This document shows positions 51,961 to 64,000 of a stretch of 64,000 bases of DNA, one piece after another. The translations under genes and the position numbers were made by a program. The notes under the pieces are model-generated. The model did no database searches, was not told the DNA's origin, and saw only the letters and a program-made list of their open reading frames with translations. The stretch is taken from positions 1-64,000 of the forward strand of contig NW_020312075.1 in assembly GCF_002999335.1 (NCBI RefSeq). The letters are read 5' to 3'. This DNA is from Cyclospora cayetanensis (Eukaryota; Apicomplexa; Conoidasida; Eucoccidiorida; Eimeriidae). Position 1 is the first letter of the stretch, and every line of letters begins with the position of its first letter.

Positions 51961-54900
51961 GTGAGTATGGGGCCAAGCGGACTAGCGGTTTGTTAGAGGC
52001 AAAGTTATGCTTGGGGTTCAGAGTTTGGGAGATGATGAGGTATGTTCGGCGTATGATGCTTGTGTTTGCATCTGGCTAGCAAAAAGGAGTGCAACAAGCT
52101 GAAAAGCAGGCTTCCGTGTTTGGCGCCACATGTACCTTTGGGTGTACTGTGGCATCTGGCCATATGGCTGTGAGGGTAGGGATTGGTGTAGTGCTAGCTG
52201 GTGCACTTTGCGTGACAAGGAGCCACTATGATATCAAAAGCAAAAGCCTTTTCACCTAGTCTCCGTACTGCCTGTCCCTGCTACGAACACGCTTGCCCTG
52301 ACGCTAGAACCTAGCTTCTGTGCCGCATTGTAATCGGTAGCAATGTCGCATGGCGCAGCCGTACTGAGAGAACTATGCTGGGCACAGCACGTGGGGTGTG
52401 TGTTTCAGCGTCGTGCTTAAGAATGACCATTGTGGCAGCAGCCGCTCAGGGTGACATTGTGAGGACTGAGCAGAATTTGTGCTGTGGCTGGATGTTGTAT
52501 TGCCAAGTTGTCGCATCGCTGCACAAAGCTTATTATAGGCGCGCAAAGTCATAGACGGGGATGACATTGGGGAAGCTTTTGCTTGTGTGAAGCATACGAT
52601 GGCCTGGTGCGTTTGTGACAGAAGGCTATACGCAAGGCTAGGGGCAGCAGGCCTGCGGGATGCAGCAATACCTGTTACTTGACGTGATTTGTGTCTGTAG
52701 CATGCTCGCACAAAATGCACATGTTGTTGTCCGAGTAGTGTGCATCGTACCACTAACAGTGTCTATATAGTTTAGGGCAGCGCAGATGCTCTGAGCAACA
52801 GTTGTGGCCTATGGCAATTGTACGGGAATTGTCATGTGGAAGACCCGCGTCAGATGTGGCTGTCTAGCACAGTGTGTGCAGGTAGGCTCTAATGCTTGTC
52901 CTCCTCGCCCATCCTGCCATTCTCATTTTTGTAAGTTCGGTCAGAGTGGTCATTCGGAATTAATTCCATCGGGGGCAATTTACGATGTTTGGTGCTGAAG
53001 GTACGTCGAATGTGTCGCCGAGGAAGCTGGAGAATGCTGTTCCACCCTGAGACTAGAGGAAATGGCTACTAAGAGGTTTGTACTGGCTGTGTATCAGATC
53101 GTACGTTGACTCATTGGACCGTTATTTGAGTGGACAATATCCAAGGCACAAGCCGGGCCGAAGTGCTAGCTGTTGTCAGGCGGGCTAAAATGCTTAGCGC
53201 ACATTAGCCTTCTGCCGCCTGGCTGAATGTAGCGATTCGCTTACTGGGGGACTGCATAGTACATGATACGAGGCCACAGGTTCAAGCCATTGAGCATACA
53301 TGTCGCTACGCCTTCCAGGGCAAATGTGATATGCTGCGCTTGCCAATACTCGCAAGTAGTGTGCTTATGAGGTCGATCTAGATGACGTGTGCAACAGCTC
53401 CTTTGTTTACTGGCTTGAGTACCTTCTGAGTTGCGTTGGGATCACCTTCGGTCATTCCTAGTTGCATAACGAAGTGGTAGGGAGCTCACCTCATGGGAAA
53501 TAGCGAACTGATGTGTGGTGCGTCCTACGAATGTAGTGGTTCTCGCTTGTTCTTGCCGCCGGCTTATCTAGTGCCACTTGGGCTCTATGCATTCTACAAG
53601 AAAGCGTTTGGCGGCTTTGCAATTTAGGTCGATGCCTTGGAGAATCGCCAATTGCAACAGCCTTATACGGTGCGCTTTGGCACTCTTTGCTTTTCTTTAG
53701 GACCGCGTTGTGAGTGCTTGCTGGGCAATTGGGCAACGGTACACTAGTGGGCGGGCTGGTGTGGTTGCCCGGTAGCAGGCTGAAAAGTATTGGTGGCATA
53801 CCAAGCTGTGGGGCAACGAACAATTATCATATGTGTTTGACTGAAATTTGCATTGAGCCATAAATGCATTTGGCAAGGGAGGTAGGTGTGCGAGTTGCGG
53901 ATCATGCCATTCCGCATATCAGGAAGTGGGTTGGGCCTCAGTTAGTCGCCTATGTTCTTCGCTTTATCTGTTTGCGCGGAGCGTCTAAATGGAAAGAGTT
54001 TGAGCCTAAGCGCAGCTTTAGCATTTGATGTGCAGGATCAGATGAACTTCGCATGCCGTGTATATAAGCTGAAGGCATTCCAAGTGTTTTCGGAATACCC
54101 CGCAACGTTTCGTGCTAGTATAGAAGTCGGGCAAGCGTTTGACTAATGAACATGCTACAGCACAAACAGGATGTTTTCCAAAGTGACCAGCAAAAAGTGG
54201 CGAGCGAGGGTGTAAACAACTGTTCTTTTGCCTTGACAGGATCTGCACCTCAGCAGCATGGGACTGTTGGTGGAACATGTGCGAAGTTCCCTGTGTGCTT
54301 CCACGTCTACTGGCAGGCAGCATGGTACATCCGTGTCTCAGTTCAATCAGATGCGACTGCTTTTCGTATTGTGAGCGGCCTACGGGATTTTTATTGCAGA
54401 GAACCTTCTAATACACTGCGGTGGGCAGCTGAATGTGGTTCTTGTCCTGTCCTGCCCACATTCTGCATTCGTGTGTGTTTGTGTGAATGAGACATGCGAA
54501 TACATTATTCGCAAATTGCTAGTCTGTGCTGCGTGAGCAAAAGCTAGGATTCGAGTTGAATATGCTTCAGCAGAAATTGGTATGCATAATACTGGTCAGT
54601 CTGAATACGGTCGGTGTGCTCGCTGAAAGCAAAGCAGCCAACTGCCTTTCCGTGGAGCTATGCTATTATTGGCTTCGCCGGATAGAAGCAGTGCAGCATA
54701 GCTGTCCTAGAGGGCCGTCAGCTCAGGCTGCAAGCTGGTTGGCGGGTGTATGCAGGAGGCAATACACTGTAACCCTGCACACCTGCTGTGCTTTCAAGAG
54801 ATGCCTACTGAATCTATACGGCAGCCTCCGCTTTCGAGTGTCGGCATTGGCGGGCCCTAGGTGGGCAGCTTATTGAAGGCTCTAGAGTGAGGGAGCCAAA

Positions 54901-55500
54901 GTGGAGCAGGTATTAGATGTTTGTTTTGGGCATGTGGAAACGAATGTGGTTGACCTATTCGCCAAGGTGCGCTAGGTACGAAGCAGGTGCACTATTCAGG
55001 GGAACGGTTAGTGGATAGAGTTAGGTTTGCGGAATTTTTGCCGCTGTGCCTGTTACTGTTGACAGCAGCATGGGTTGCGAGCAAAGAGATGCTACGGATG
55101 AGTGTGTGTGTGTTAAATGGTGTGGGCTGGTCACGATGAAAAGAATGTTTGCTTGCAGTTATTTTGTGCGGTCTCGTAGAATGTTTGGTTCTAGCTGGGG
55201 GGCGGGCAAAGTGCAAAGGCTGTAGAGGCGTTGTCTGGAAGTACGCAAAGTGTTTTGCAGCGGGACTGGTTGTCGGAGGCTTTTTAATGTGTGTGCATGG
55301 TGGCAGCGGTATTTCGGCGTAGTTGTGTTTGAACACAAGGTGTATCGGACGGAGCTCAGATGCGTCGCTTGCACGAGGCTGTGTAGGATGAGCACTAAGG
55401 TTTATTTGCTAATAGCTTTATCAAAAATGCATTCCATGCACTGGTTGTGCATTGAGTGGTGTCGTGTGAAAATTAGCACAAGATTGGGGTGTGAATGATC
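51961..55500. repeat. G+T-rich interval between the two long repeat copies
   Basis: Same base bias as its flanks. Short ORFs on both strands (up to about 126 aa at 52373-52753 minus) show no domain. Parts look like further diverged repeat copies, but I could not align them confidently by eye. Confidence 0.4.
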
Positions 55501-56870
55501 CAAACACTTCAACGACACATTGAATAGGTTGGACGTCGCCTCAGGTGGCACTACTACGGGCTGCAGGCTGAGGAAGCCAGCATGCTGGCTTCCTTAGGCA
55601 CAAAGATTATTTTGACGTGTTGAAGGGGTATGCAGTGTTTGCATTTTGTGTCGAGAACAATTGTACAGTGCCTAGACCTGTGCCAGGTGTAAGTGTTGCT
55701 GGCACCTTCGCAGGTGCATTAGGTTGTTGCCGATATGGGAACAAGGCCATGCGTTGCACATGGATGATTGGGGAGTGTTTTGAACGCCTAAAGCGCGCAG
55801 CTTCCCTATCTCAACATGCACCTGACGGTTTGAGGTTTGTCGGTGACATGGAATCGTGGTCGTGGGTGGTCTAGGAGGTAATAGTTTGGTGTGCAGGCAT
55901 TCCGATACGCTAACCAATTGCCTTCATTGGATCAGTCGCATCCCGTGCATGCAATACCGCAGTCTGGATGCTTTATACATGTGAAAGTGAACTCCATGCA
56001 GGACAGCCAAAGGCAGTCCCGACGTACCTGCTAGGAATGAGGACCTTTGGCTCGTCTATTGCTCGTGTGGCTCTGTGGTGACATTTCGTTGGCAATGCGC
56101 TTGATCATGACTTAGAAACGTTACCTCTATCTCTGTGGGACACGTTATCGCTTGTCTGCAGAGCACTATTGTGGTTATTCGCTGCTGTTTGAGTGATTCT
56201 TCTGGACGGGGTGTTGATTTTTCATGGGCAAGGTGTAACGGCACGAGAAAGGCAGGCCTTATGAGCTTTTGCTTAAGAGAAACAAACATACTCAAACTAA
56301 GGGAGAGGAGTCAAAGAATGGTGGACAGCAGCTGGAGAGGACCGTGACGATACCAGCAAGTGCTGATCTCAAGGTAACATCTAAACAAAGTAAATTGTAG
56401 GAACCTGGCAATGTGGAATGCACGCGCAGCGGAAGGGTACGAACATCGCCATGCACGTTTGCGGCACCCTTCGCCAGGAGAGCCTGATAGCGTGGAGTGG
56501 TTGCAGCTGTTTCATGATCCGCTGTTGCATATAATGCGGCCTATGTGCAGATACTGCGGGCCTGCTCATTCCACTGTGCGTTGGCGATGTCCAGGAAGTG
56601 GGTTGTGCAAGCCAAGTGCGGTTTGGGTGTGGGCGCACAAAAGGCACCAATGCGGCCTAGGTATTGTTTGGTGCCACTGATGCCAAGGAATCGTGTTTCC
56701 GAGTGCTGTTTCAAAAACGCAGCCGTGCGTATATTGATGTAATCCCGGTAGCACTTTGCTGAGTTGGCAGGTCCTCTAGAATTCAGTGGCAGTACGGTTG
56801 CTGTGCCCAAATCTGCGTTGGTGTCGTGTCGTATTGCATATGCTCAAACCAACAATATCGATACCAGTCG
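55501..56870 (+). repeat. Diverged long repeat block, copy B
   Basis: Second copy of the block at 50.39-51.96 kb, about 5.1 kb away in the same orientation. Its right end (from about 56420) passes into a diverged version of the 893-bp satellite unit, so it forms the left shoulder of the array. Confidence 0.7.
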
Positions 56871-57312
56871 TTTTATTGAATATATGCGTAGAAGGCCAAG
56901 CTCACAGGTGTGCCGGTACATTAAATTCACATTCCCTGATTTGTGTCCAGAGATATAGTCAGCTGGATTTAGAGTTTGGCCTTCGGGTCCACATTTGCTT
57001 ATAGGAAACGAGTGCTTGCAGCACGAGCACATAGGGTAGCACTTGGCGTCGCTTTGGTGCGGAATTGATCTGGAGGCTGGTGAACATTTGGACGCTACAT
57101 GACTCAGGCATTGCACTCTTTGGATGGACAGGTGTGGGTTTAGAATGTCTCTTTTCCTGTAGCTAATGGATGTAGGCTCAGGCCAGCACCTAGTTTCTGT
57201 GCTGCAGTGGGATGGATAGCACTGTTGTTATGTGCAGTGGGATGTTGAGGAGTAGGCTGTCCACTGCAGTGAAAGCGTGTTTTACTTGGATGCTCATATA
57301 TTATCTATTGCA
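56420..57312 (+). repeat. Diverged first satellite unit
   Basis: Shares the order of landmarks of the regular units (ttgtgcaag...gtttgggtgtggg, a ccactg segment, a tgcgttggtgtcgt block, the tagcacttggcgtcgctttg block, and tagctaatggatgtaggct), but with more substitutions and indels than units further right. Confidence 0.7.
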
Positions 57313-60300
57313 GTGTGTGAAGGTGAAAGCGACAATTGAGGACCGAGGCGCATCCTTGTTTAGGAGCGCCTAAGCACCTTCGAGTGGCTCTAGTTCTTTA
57401 ATGTTTCGCCGCTGCACGTAATGCGGCCTTTGCGCTAATGGTGCGCATTTGCTAATGACGGACTGCGTTGGCGATTTTCAGCAAGTGTGTTGTGCAAGGG
57501 GAGTGGGGTTTGGTTGTGGGGTCGGATAAGCAGCCAATGCGTCGTAGGTGTTGTTTGGTACCACTGGTTCCCTAGAAATGTGTTGCAGACTGTTACCGGA
57601 GACTCGCAGGGGTCCGTGCGTTAAGGAGACTTCGGCAGGACGATGTTGATTTGGCAGGTGGTCAGGAAGCCAGTGGCAGTAGGGTTTCTACTTGAATCTG
57701 CGTTGGTGTCGTCGTGTCGTATTGCATGTTCTCACAGCAACAATGTCAATGGCAGCAACAGAACCGCTTATGTGAGTATAGAGGTATGCCATCTGGAGTC
57801 TCCTTATGATGAGGACGCTTGTTCCATGGCATGTGTTTGGAGAAGTGGTTAGTTGTTTTCAACGTACGCAATGTTTATGGGAGGATGGCCATAAGACTAG
57901 AGTGGTTCTAGTACGAGCACATAGGCTAGCACTTGGCGTCGCTTTGATGCGGAATTCATCTGCAGGGTGGTGAACATTTGGACGCTACATGACTCAGGCA
58001 GTGCGCTCTTCGCATCCAAACGTGTGCGGTGTAGTATGCGGTTTTTCCTGCAGCTAATGGATGTAGGCTTAGGCCAGCACCTAGCTTCTGTGCTGCAGTG
58101 GGATGGCTAGCACTATTGTTATGTGCAGTGGGACGTTGAGGAGTAGGCTGCCCACTGCAGTGAAAGCGTGTTTCACTTGGATGCTCATATGTTATCTATT
58201 GCAGTGTGTGAAGGTGAAAGCGACAATTGGAGGACCGAGCGGCATCCTTGTTTAGGAGAGCTTAAGCACCTTCGAGTGGCTCTAGTTCTTTAATGTTTCG
58301 CTGTTGCACTTAATGCAGCCTTTGCGCTGATGGTGCGCATTTGCTAATGCTGCTCTGCGCTGGTGATTTTTAGAAAGTGTGTTGTGCAAGGGGAGTGGGG
58401 TTTGGGTGTGGGGTCGGATAAGCAGCCACTGTGTCGTAGGTGTTGTTTGGTACCACTGGTTCCCTACACTTGTGGTGCAGAGTGTTACTGCAGACTCGCA
58501 GGCGTCGGTGCGTTTAGGAAACTCTTGCAGGACGATGTTGATTTGGCAGGTGGTCAGGAAACCAGTGGTAGTAGGGCTTCTGATCTTGAATCTGCGTTGG
58601 TGTCGTCGTGTCGTATTGCACGTGCTCTAAGTAAGAATGCCAATAGCAGGAATAGAACCACTTGTATGAGTATGGCGCTATGCCGAATTGGTTCTTCATA
58701 AGATGTGGAGGCTTGTTGCGTGACACGTATTTGGAGAAGTGGTTAGTTGTTTTCACCATATGGAATGAATATGGGAGGATGGCCATAAGACTAGAGTGGT
58801 TTTAGCACAAGCACATAGGCTAGCACTTGGCGTCGCTTTAATGCGGAATTGATCTGGAGGCTGGTGAACATATCGACGCTGCATGTCTCAGGCAGTGCGC
58901 TCTTCGCATCCAAACGTGTGCGGTGTAGTATGCGGTTTTTCCTGTAGCTAATGGGTGTAGGCTTAGGCCAGGTGCTAGCTTCTGTGCTGCAGTGGGATGG
59001 CTAGCACTATTGTTATGTGCAGTGGGACGTTGAGGAGTAGGCTGCCCACTGCGCTGAAAGTGTGTTTTACTTGGATGCTCATATATTATCTATTGCAGTG
59101 TGTGAAGGTGAAAGCGACAATTGGAGGACCGAGCGGCATCCTTGTTTAGGAGAGCCTAAGCATCTTCGAGTGGCTGGACTTTTTCCATGTTTCGCTGTTG
59201 TACGTAATGCAGCCTTTGCGCTGATGGTGCGCATTTGCTAATGCTGCTCTGCGGTGGCGATTTTTAGAAAGTGTGTTGTGCAATTGGAGTGGGGTTTGGG
59301 TGTGGGGGCGGATAAGCAGGCAATGCGTCGTAGGTATTGTTTGGTGCTACTGGTCCCCTACACTTGTGGTGCAGAGTGTTACTGCAGACTCGCCGGCGTC
59401 CGTGCGTTTAGGCGACTCTAGCAGGACGATGTTGATTTGGCAGGTGGTCAGGAAGCCAGTGACAGTAGGGCTCCTGTGCTTAAATCTGCGTTGGTGTCGT
59501 CGTGTCGTATTGCATGTGCTCACAGCAACAATGTCAATAGCAGGAATAGAACCGCTTGTATGAGTATGGCGCTATGCCGAATTGGTTCTTTATAAGATGT
59601 GGAGGCTTGTTGCGTGACACGTATTTGGAGAAGTGGTTAGTTGTTTCCAACGTATGCAATGAATATGGGAGGATGGCCATAAGACTAGAGTGGTTCTAGT
59701 ACGAGCATATAGGCTAGCACTTGGCGTCGCTTTAATGCGGAATTGATCTGGAGGCTAGTGAATATTTGGACGCTGCATGACTCAGGCAGTGCGCGCTTTG
59801 CATGGACAGCTGTGGGGTTTAGAATGTGGTTTTGCCTGTGCTTAATGGATGTAGGCTCAGGCCAGGTGCTAGCTCCTGTGCTGCAGTGGGATGGCTAGCA
59901 CTATTGTTATGTGCAGTGGGACGTTGAGGAGTAGGCTGCCCACTGCGCTGAAAGTGTGTTTCACTTGGATGCTCATATGTTATCTTTGCAGTGTGTGAAG
60001 GTGAAAGCGACAATTGGAGGACCGCGGCGAATCCTTGTTTAGGAGAGCCTAAACACCTTCGAGTGGCTGCACTTCTTCCATGTTTCGCTATTGTAGTGAA
60101 CGGAGGCTTTGCTGTGATGTTGCACATTTGCTAATGCCGGACTGAGATGGCATTGTTCAGGAAGTGGGTTGTGCAAGGGGAGTGGGGTTTGGGTGTGGGG
60201 TCGGATAAGCAGCCAATGTGTCGTAGGTCTTGTTTCGTACCACTGGTCCCCTACACTTGTGGTACAGAGTGTTACTGTAGACTCTCAGGGGTCCTTGCGT

Positions 60301-63300
60301 TTAGGAAACTCTTGCAGGACGATGCTGATTTGCTAGGTGGTCAGGAAGCCAGTAGTAGTAGGGCTCCTGTGCTTAAATCTGCGTTGGTGTCGTCGTGTCG
60401 TATTGCATGTGTTCACAGCAACAATGTCAATAGGAGCAATCGAACCGGTTCTGTGAGAATGGGGTTATGCCGAATTCGTGCTTTATACGATGTGGAGGCT
60501 TGTTACGTGGCACGTATTTGGAGAAGTGGTTATTTGTTTCCAACTTGTGCAATGTATACGGGAGGATGCCCATTAGACTAGAGTGGTTCTAGTACGAGCA
60601 TATAGGCTAGCACTTGGCGTCGCTTTGATGCGGAATTGATCTGAAGGCTGGTAAACATTTGGACGCTGCATGACTCAGGCAGTGCGCTCTTTGCATGGAC
60701 AGCTGTGGGGTGTAGGATGTGGTTTTTCCTGTAGCTAATGGATGTAGGCTCAGGCCAGGTGCTAGCTCCTGTGCTGCAGTGGGATGGCTAGCACTATTGT
60801 TATGTGCAGTGGGACGTTGAGGAGTAGGCTGCCCACTGCGCTGAAAGTGTGTTTTACTTGGATGCTCATATATTATCTATTGCAGTGTGTGAAGGTGAAA
60901 GCGACAATTGGAGGAAAGAGGCTCATCCTTGTTTAGGAGAGCCTAATCACCTTCGAGTGGCTGCACTTCTTCCATGTTTCGCTATTGTGCTTAATGCAGC
61001 CTTTGCGCTGATGGTGCGCATTTGCTAATGCCGGTCTGTGTTGGCAATGCTCAGGAAGTCGGTTGTTCAAGGGGATTGCGATGTGCGTGTGGGGTCGGAT
61101 AAGCAGCCAATGTGTCGTAGGTGTTGTTTCGTACCACTGGTTCCCTACACTTGTGGTGCAGAGTGTTACTGCAGACTCGCAGGGGTCCGTGAATGCTGGT
61201 GACTCTTGTAGGACGATGCTGATTTGGCAGGTGGTCAGGAAACCAGTGGCAGTAGGGCCTCTGTGTTTAAATCTGCGTTGGTGTCGTCGTGTCGTATTGC
61301 ATGTGCTCACAGGAACAATGTCCATAGGATTAATAGAACCGCTTATGTGAGTATGAGGCTATGCCGAATTGGTGGTTTATAAGATGTGGAGTCTTGTTGC
61401 GTGACAGGTATTTGGAGAAGTGGTCAGTTGTTTTCACCATATGGAATCTGTACGCGACGATAGCCATAAGACTAGAGTGGTTCTAGTACGAGCACATAGG
61501 CTAGCACTTGGCGTCGCTTTGATGCGGAATTGATCTGGAGGCTGGTGAACATATCGACGCTGCATGTCTCAGGCAGTGCGCTCTTCGCATCCAAACGTGT
61601 GGGATTTAGTATGCGGTTTTTCCTGTAGCTAATGGGTGTAGGCTTAGGCCAGGTGCTAGCTTCTGTGCTGCAGTGGGATGGCTAGCACTGTTGTTATGTG
61701 CAGTGGGACGTTGAGGAGTAGGCTGCCCACTGCATTCAAAGTGTGTTTTACTTGGATGCTCATATATTATCTCTTGCAGTGTGTGAAGGTGAAAGCGACA
61801 ATTGGAGGGCCGAGGCGAATCCTTGTTTAGGAGAGCCTAAGCACCTTTGAGTCGCTGGAGTTCTTCCATGTTTCGCTGTTGTACATAATGCAGCCTTTGC
61901 GCTGATGGTGCGCATTTGCTAATGCCGATCTGCTACGGCTATTCCCAGAGAGTGGGTTGTGCAAGGGGAGTGGGGCTTGGTTGTGGGGTCGGATAAGTAG
62001 CCAATGTGTCAAGGGTTTTGTTTTGTACCACTGGTCTCCTAGACTTGTGCTGCGGAGTGGTGCTGGAGACTTGCAGGCGTCCGTGCGTTTAGGAAACTCT
62101 TGCAGGACGATGTTGATTTGGCAGGTGGTCAGGAAGCCAGCGGCAGTAGGGCTCCTGTGCTTAAATCTGCGTTGGTGTCGTCGTGTCGTATTGCATGTGC
62201 TCACAGCAACAATGTCAATAGCGTCAATAGAATGGTTTATGTGAGTATGGTGCTATGCCGAATTGGTGGTTTATAAGATGTGGAGGCTTGTTTTAGGGCA
62301 TGTGGATGAAGAAGTCGTTAGTTGTTTTAGCGTATGGAATGTTTATGCGAGCACGGTCATAAGACTAGAGTGGTAGTAGCACGCGTGCATAGGCTAGCAC
62401 TTGGCGTCGCTTTGATGCGGAATTGATCTGGAGGCTGGTGAACATTTGGACGCTGCATAACTCAGGCAGTGCGCGCTTTGCATGGACAGCTGTGGGGTGT
62501 AGAATGTGTTTTTTCCTGTAGCTAATGGATGTAGGCTTAGGCCAGGTGCTAGCTTCTGTGCTGCAGTGGGATGGCTAGCACTGTTGTTATGTGCAGTGGG
62601 ACGTTGAGGAGTAGGCTGCCCACTGCGCTATTTTTTTTCCACTTCGATGCTCATATATTATCTATTGCAGTGTGTGAAGGTGAAAGCGACAATTGGAGGA
62701 CCGAGGCGAATCCTTGTTTAGGAGAGCCTAAGCACCTTTGAGTGGCTCTAGTTCTTCCATGTTTCGCTGTTGTACATAATGGAGCCTTTGCGCTGATGTT
62801 GCACATTTGCTAACCCTGCTGCGCGTTGTCGATTTTCAACTAGTAGGTTGTGCAAGGGGAGTGGGGTTTGGGTGTGGGGCCGGATAAGTAGCCAATGTGT
62901 CGTAGGTTTTGCTTAGTACCACTGGTCCCCTTCGCTTGTGGTGTAAAGTGCTGGTGGAGACTCGCAGGCGTCCGTGCGTTTAGGAAACTCTTGCAGGACG
63001 ATGCTGATTTGGCAGGTGGTCAGGTAACCAGTGGCAGTAGGGCTTCTGTCCTTAAATCTGCGTTGGTGTCGTCGTGTCGTATTGCATGTGCTCACAGCAA
63101 CAATGTCAACAGCGTCAATAGAATGGTTTATGTGAGAGTGGGGCTATTCCGAATTGGTGGTTTATAAGATGTGGAGGCTTGCGACGTGACACGTATTTGG
63201 AGAAGTGGTTAGTTGTTTCCAACATATGCAATGTATATGGGAGGATGGCCATAAGACTAGAGTGGTTCTAGCACGAGCACATAGGCTAGCACTTGGCGTC

Positions 63301-64000
63301 GCTTTGATGCGGAATTGATCTGAAGGCTGGTAAACATTTGGACGCTGCATGACTCAGGCAGTGCGCGCTTTGCATGGACAGCTGTGGGGTGTAGGATGTG
63401 GTTTTGCCTGTAGCTAATGGATGTAGGCTCAGGCCAGCGCTTACCTTCTGTGCTGCAGTGGGATGGCTAGCACTGTTGTTACGTGCAGTGGGACGTTGAG
63501 CAGTAGGCTGCCCACTGCGCTGAAAGTGTGTTTCACTTGGATGCTCATATATTATCTTTGGAGTGTGTGAAGGTGAAAGCGACAATTGGAGGACCGCGGC
63601 GAATCCTTGTTTAGGAGAGCCTAAGCGCCTTCGAGTGGCTGGAGTTCTTTAATGTTTCACTATTGTACATAATGCAGCCTTTGCGCTCATGTTGCGCATT
63701 TGCTAATCCTGCTCTGCGTTGGCCATTTCCAGCAAGTGGGTTGTGCAAGGGGAGTGGGGTTTGGTTGTGGGGTCGGATCAGCAGCCAATGTGTTGTAGGT
63801 GTTGTTTGGTGCCACTGGTCCCCTACGCTTGTGGTGCGGAGTGTTACTGCAGACTCGCCGGCGTCCGTGCGTTTAGGAAACTCTGGCAGGACGATGCTGA
63901 TTTGGCAGGTGGTCAGGAAACCAGTGGCAGTAGGGGTCCTGTGTTTAAATCTGCGTTGGTGTCATCGTGTCGTATTGCATGTGCTCAGAGCAACTATATC
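57313..64000 (+). repeat. Tandem satellite array, about 893 bp per unit
   Basis: The anchor gtgtgtgaaggtgaaagcga (with slight variants) occurs at 57313, 58204, 59098, 59991, 60885, 61779, 62670 and 63563; spacings are 891, 894, 893, 894, 894, 891 and 893. That gives seven full units and a partial one, continuing beyond the window. Units share nearly all their sequence, with point differences and 1-5-base indels. Strongly conserved blocks include tagcacttggcgtcgcttt and ctgcgttggtgtcgtcgtgt. Each unit has a potential hairpin. The unit length is not a multiple of three, so no frame runs through the array. It looks non-coding or transcribed-noncoding; subtelomeric or heterochromatic location is only a guess. 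Confidence 0.93.
59019..59052 (+). other. Conserved inverted repeat in each satellite unit (example)
   Basis: GCAGTGGG and CCCACTGC flank an 18-base spacer, a possible 8-bp stem. The same pair is found in the units at about 58126, 59912, 60806, 61701, 62594 and 63485. In gene-free tandem DNA such an element could be a protein-binding site or a hairpin in an RNA. Confidence 0.6.

Noticed and set aside
60147..60581. 144-residue ORF in one satellite unit as a protein gene
   Set aside because: Other units break this frame by indels, and unit length is not a multiple of three. No domain was recognised, so it is treated as repeat sequence, with the both-strand openness listed as a finding instead.

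Overview
The window reads as nuclear DNA of an apicomplexan coccidian, most likely an Eimeria species. The grounds are CAG trinucleotide runs inside exons (read as Gln, Ser or Ala depending on frame), many short introns, a plant-like calcium-dependent protein kinase, and alternation of gene-rich DNA with repeat-rich DNA. Species is inferred from these features; no database search was run.

Gene-rich half (1-38.4 kb). A (GT)n tract opens the window. Then follow: an XPG/Rad2 nuclease gene (+, first exon outside the window); a Trm82/WDR4 tRNA-methyltransferase subunit (-, 8.7-10.6 kb); a sparse stretch with an unresolved gene (11-15.8 kb); a CFIm68/CPSF6-like RRM protein (+, 15.86-19.55 kb); a GALK2-type galactokinase (-, 24.8-19.57 kb, 10 exons, 653 aa); a SOUL haem-binding protein (+, 25.70-27.03 kb, 4 exons, 219 aa); an SLC35B1-like nucleotide-sugar transporter (-, 29.17-27.63 kb, 2 exons, 367 aa); an Ala/Gln-rich orphan with a signal-peptide-like start (+, from 29.98 kb); and a canonical CDPK (-, 38.42-33.38 kb, 11 exons, 600 aa). 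Neighbouring genes mostly alternate strand, giving divergent promoters and tail-to-tail ends. I rebuilt the GALK, SOUL, SLC35 and CDPK models exon by exon; every junction keeps frame. Four of their introns need GC donors instead of GT.

Transition (38.4-46.2 kb). Weak ORFs, a decayed Ty3/gypsy-type retrotransposon on the minus strand (about 42.55-41.05 kb) and a small predicted single-pass membrane protein (45.72-46.13 kb).

Repeat half (46.2-64 kb). The plus strand is visibly G+T-rich and I see no credible conserved gene. Two diverged copies of a long block lie about 5.1 kb apart (50.4-52 kb and 55.5-57 kb). From 57.3 kb to the end there is a tandem satellite of about 893 bp per unit, seven full units plus a partial one, continuing past the window.

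Functional themes are DNA repair (XPG), tRNA and mRNA processing (Trm82, CFIm68-like), sugar salvage and luminal glycosylation (GALK2-like kinase with SLC35B1-like transporter), haem handling (SOUL) and calcium signalling (CDPK). I do not claim they form one pathway.
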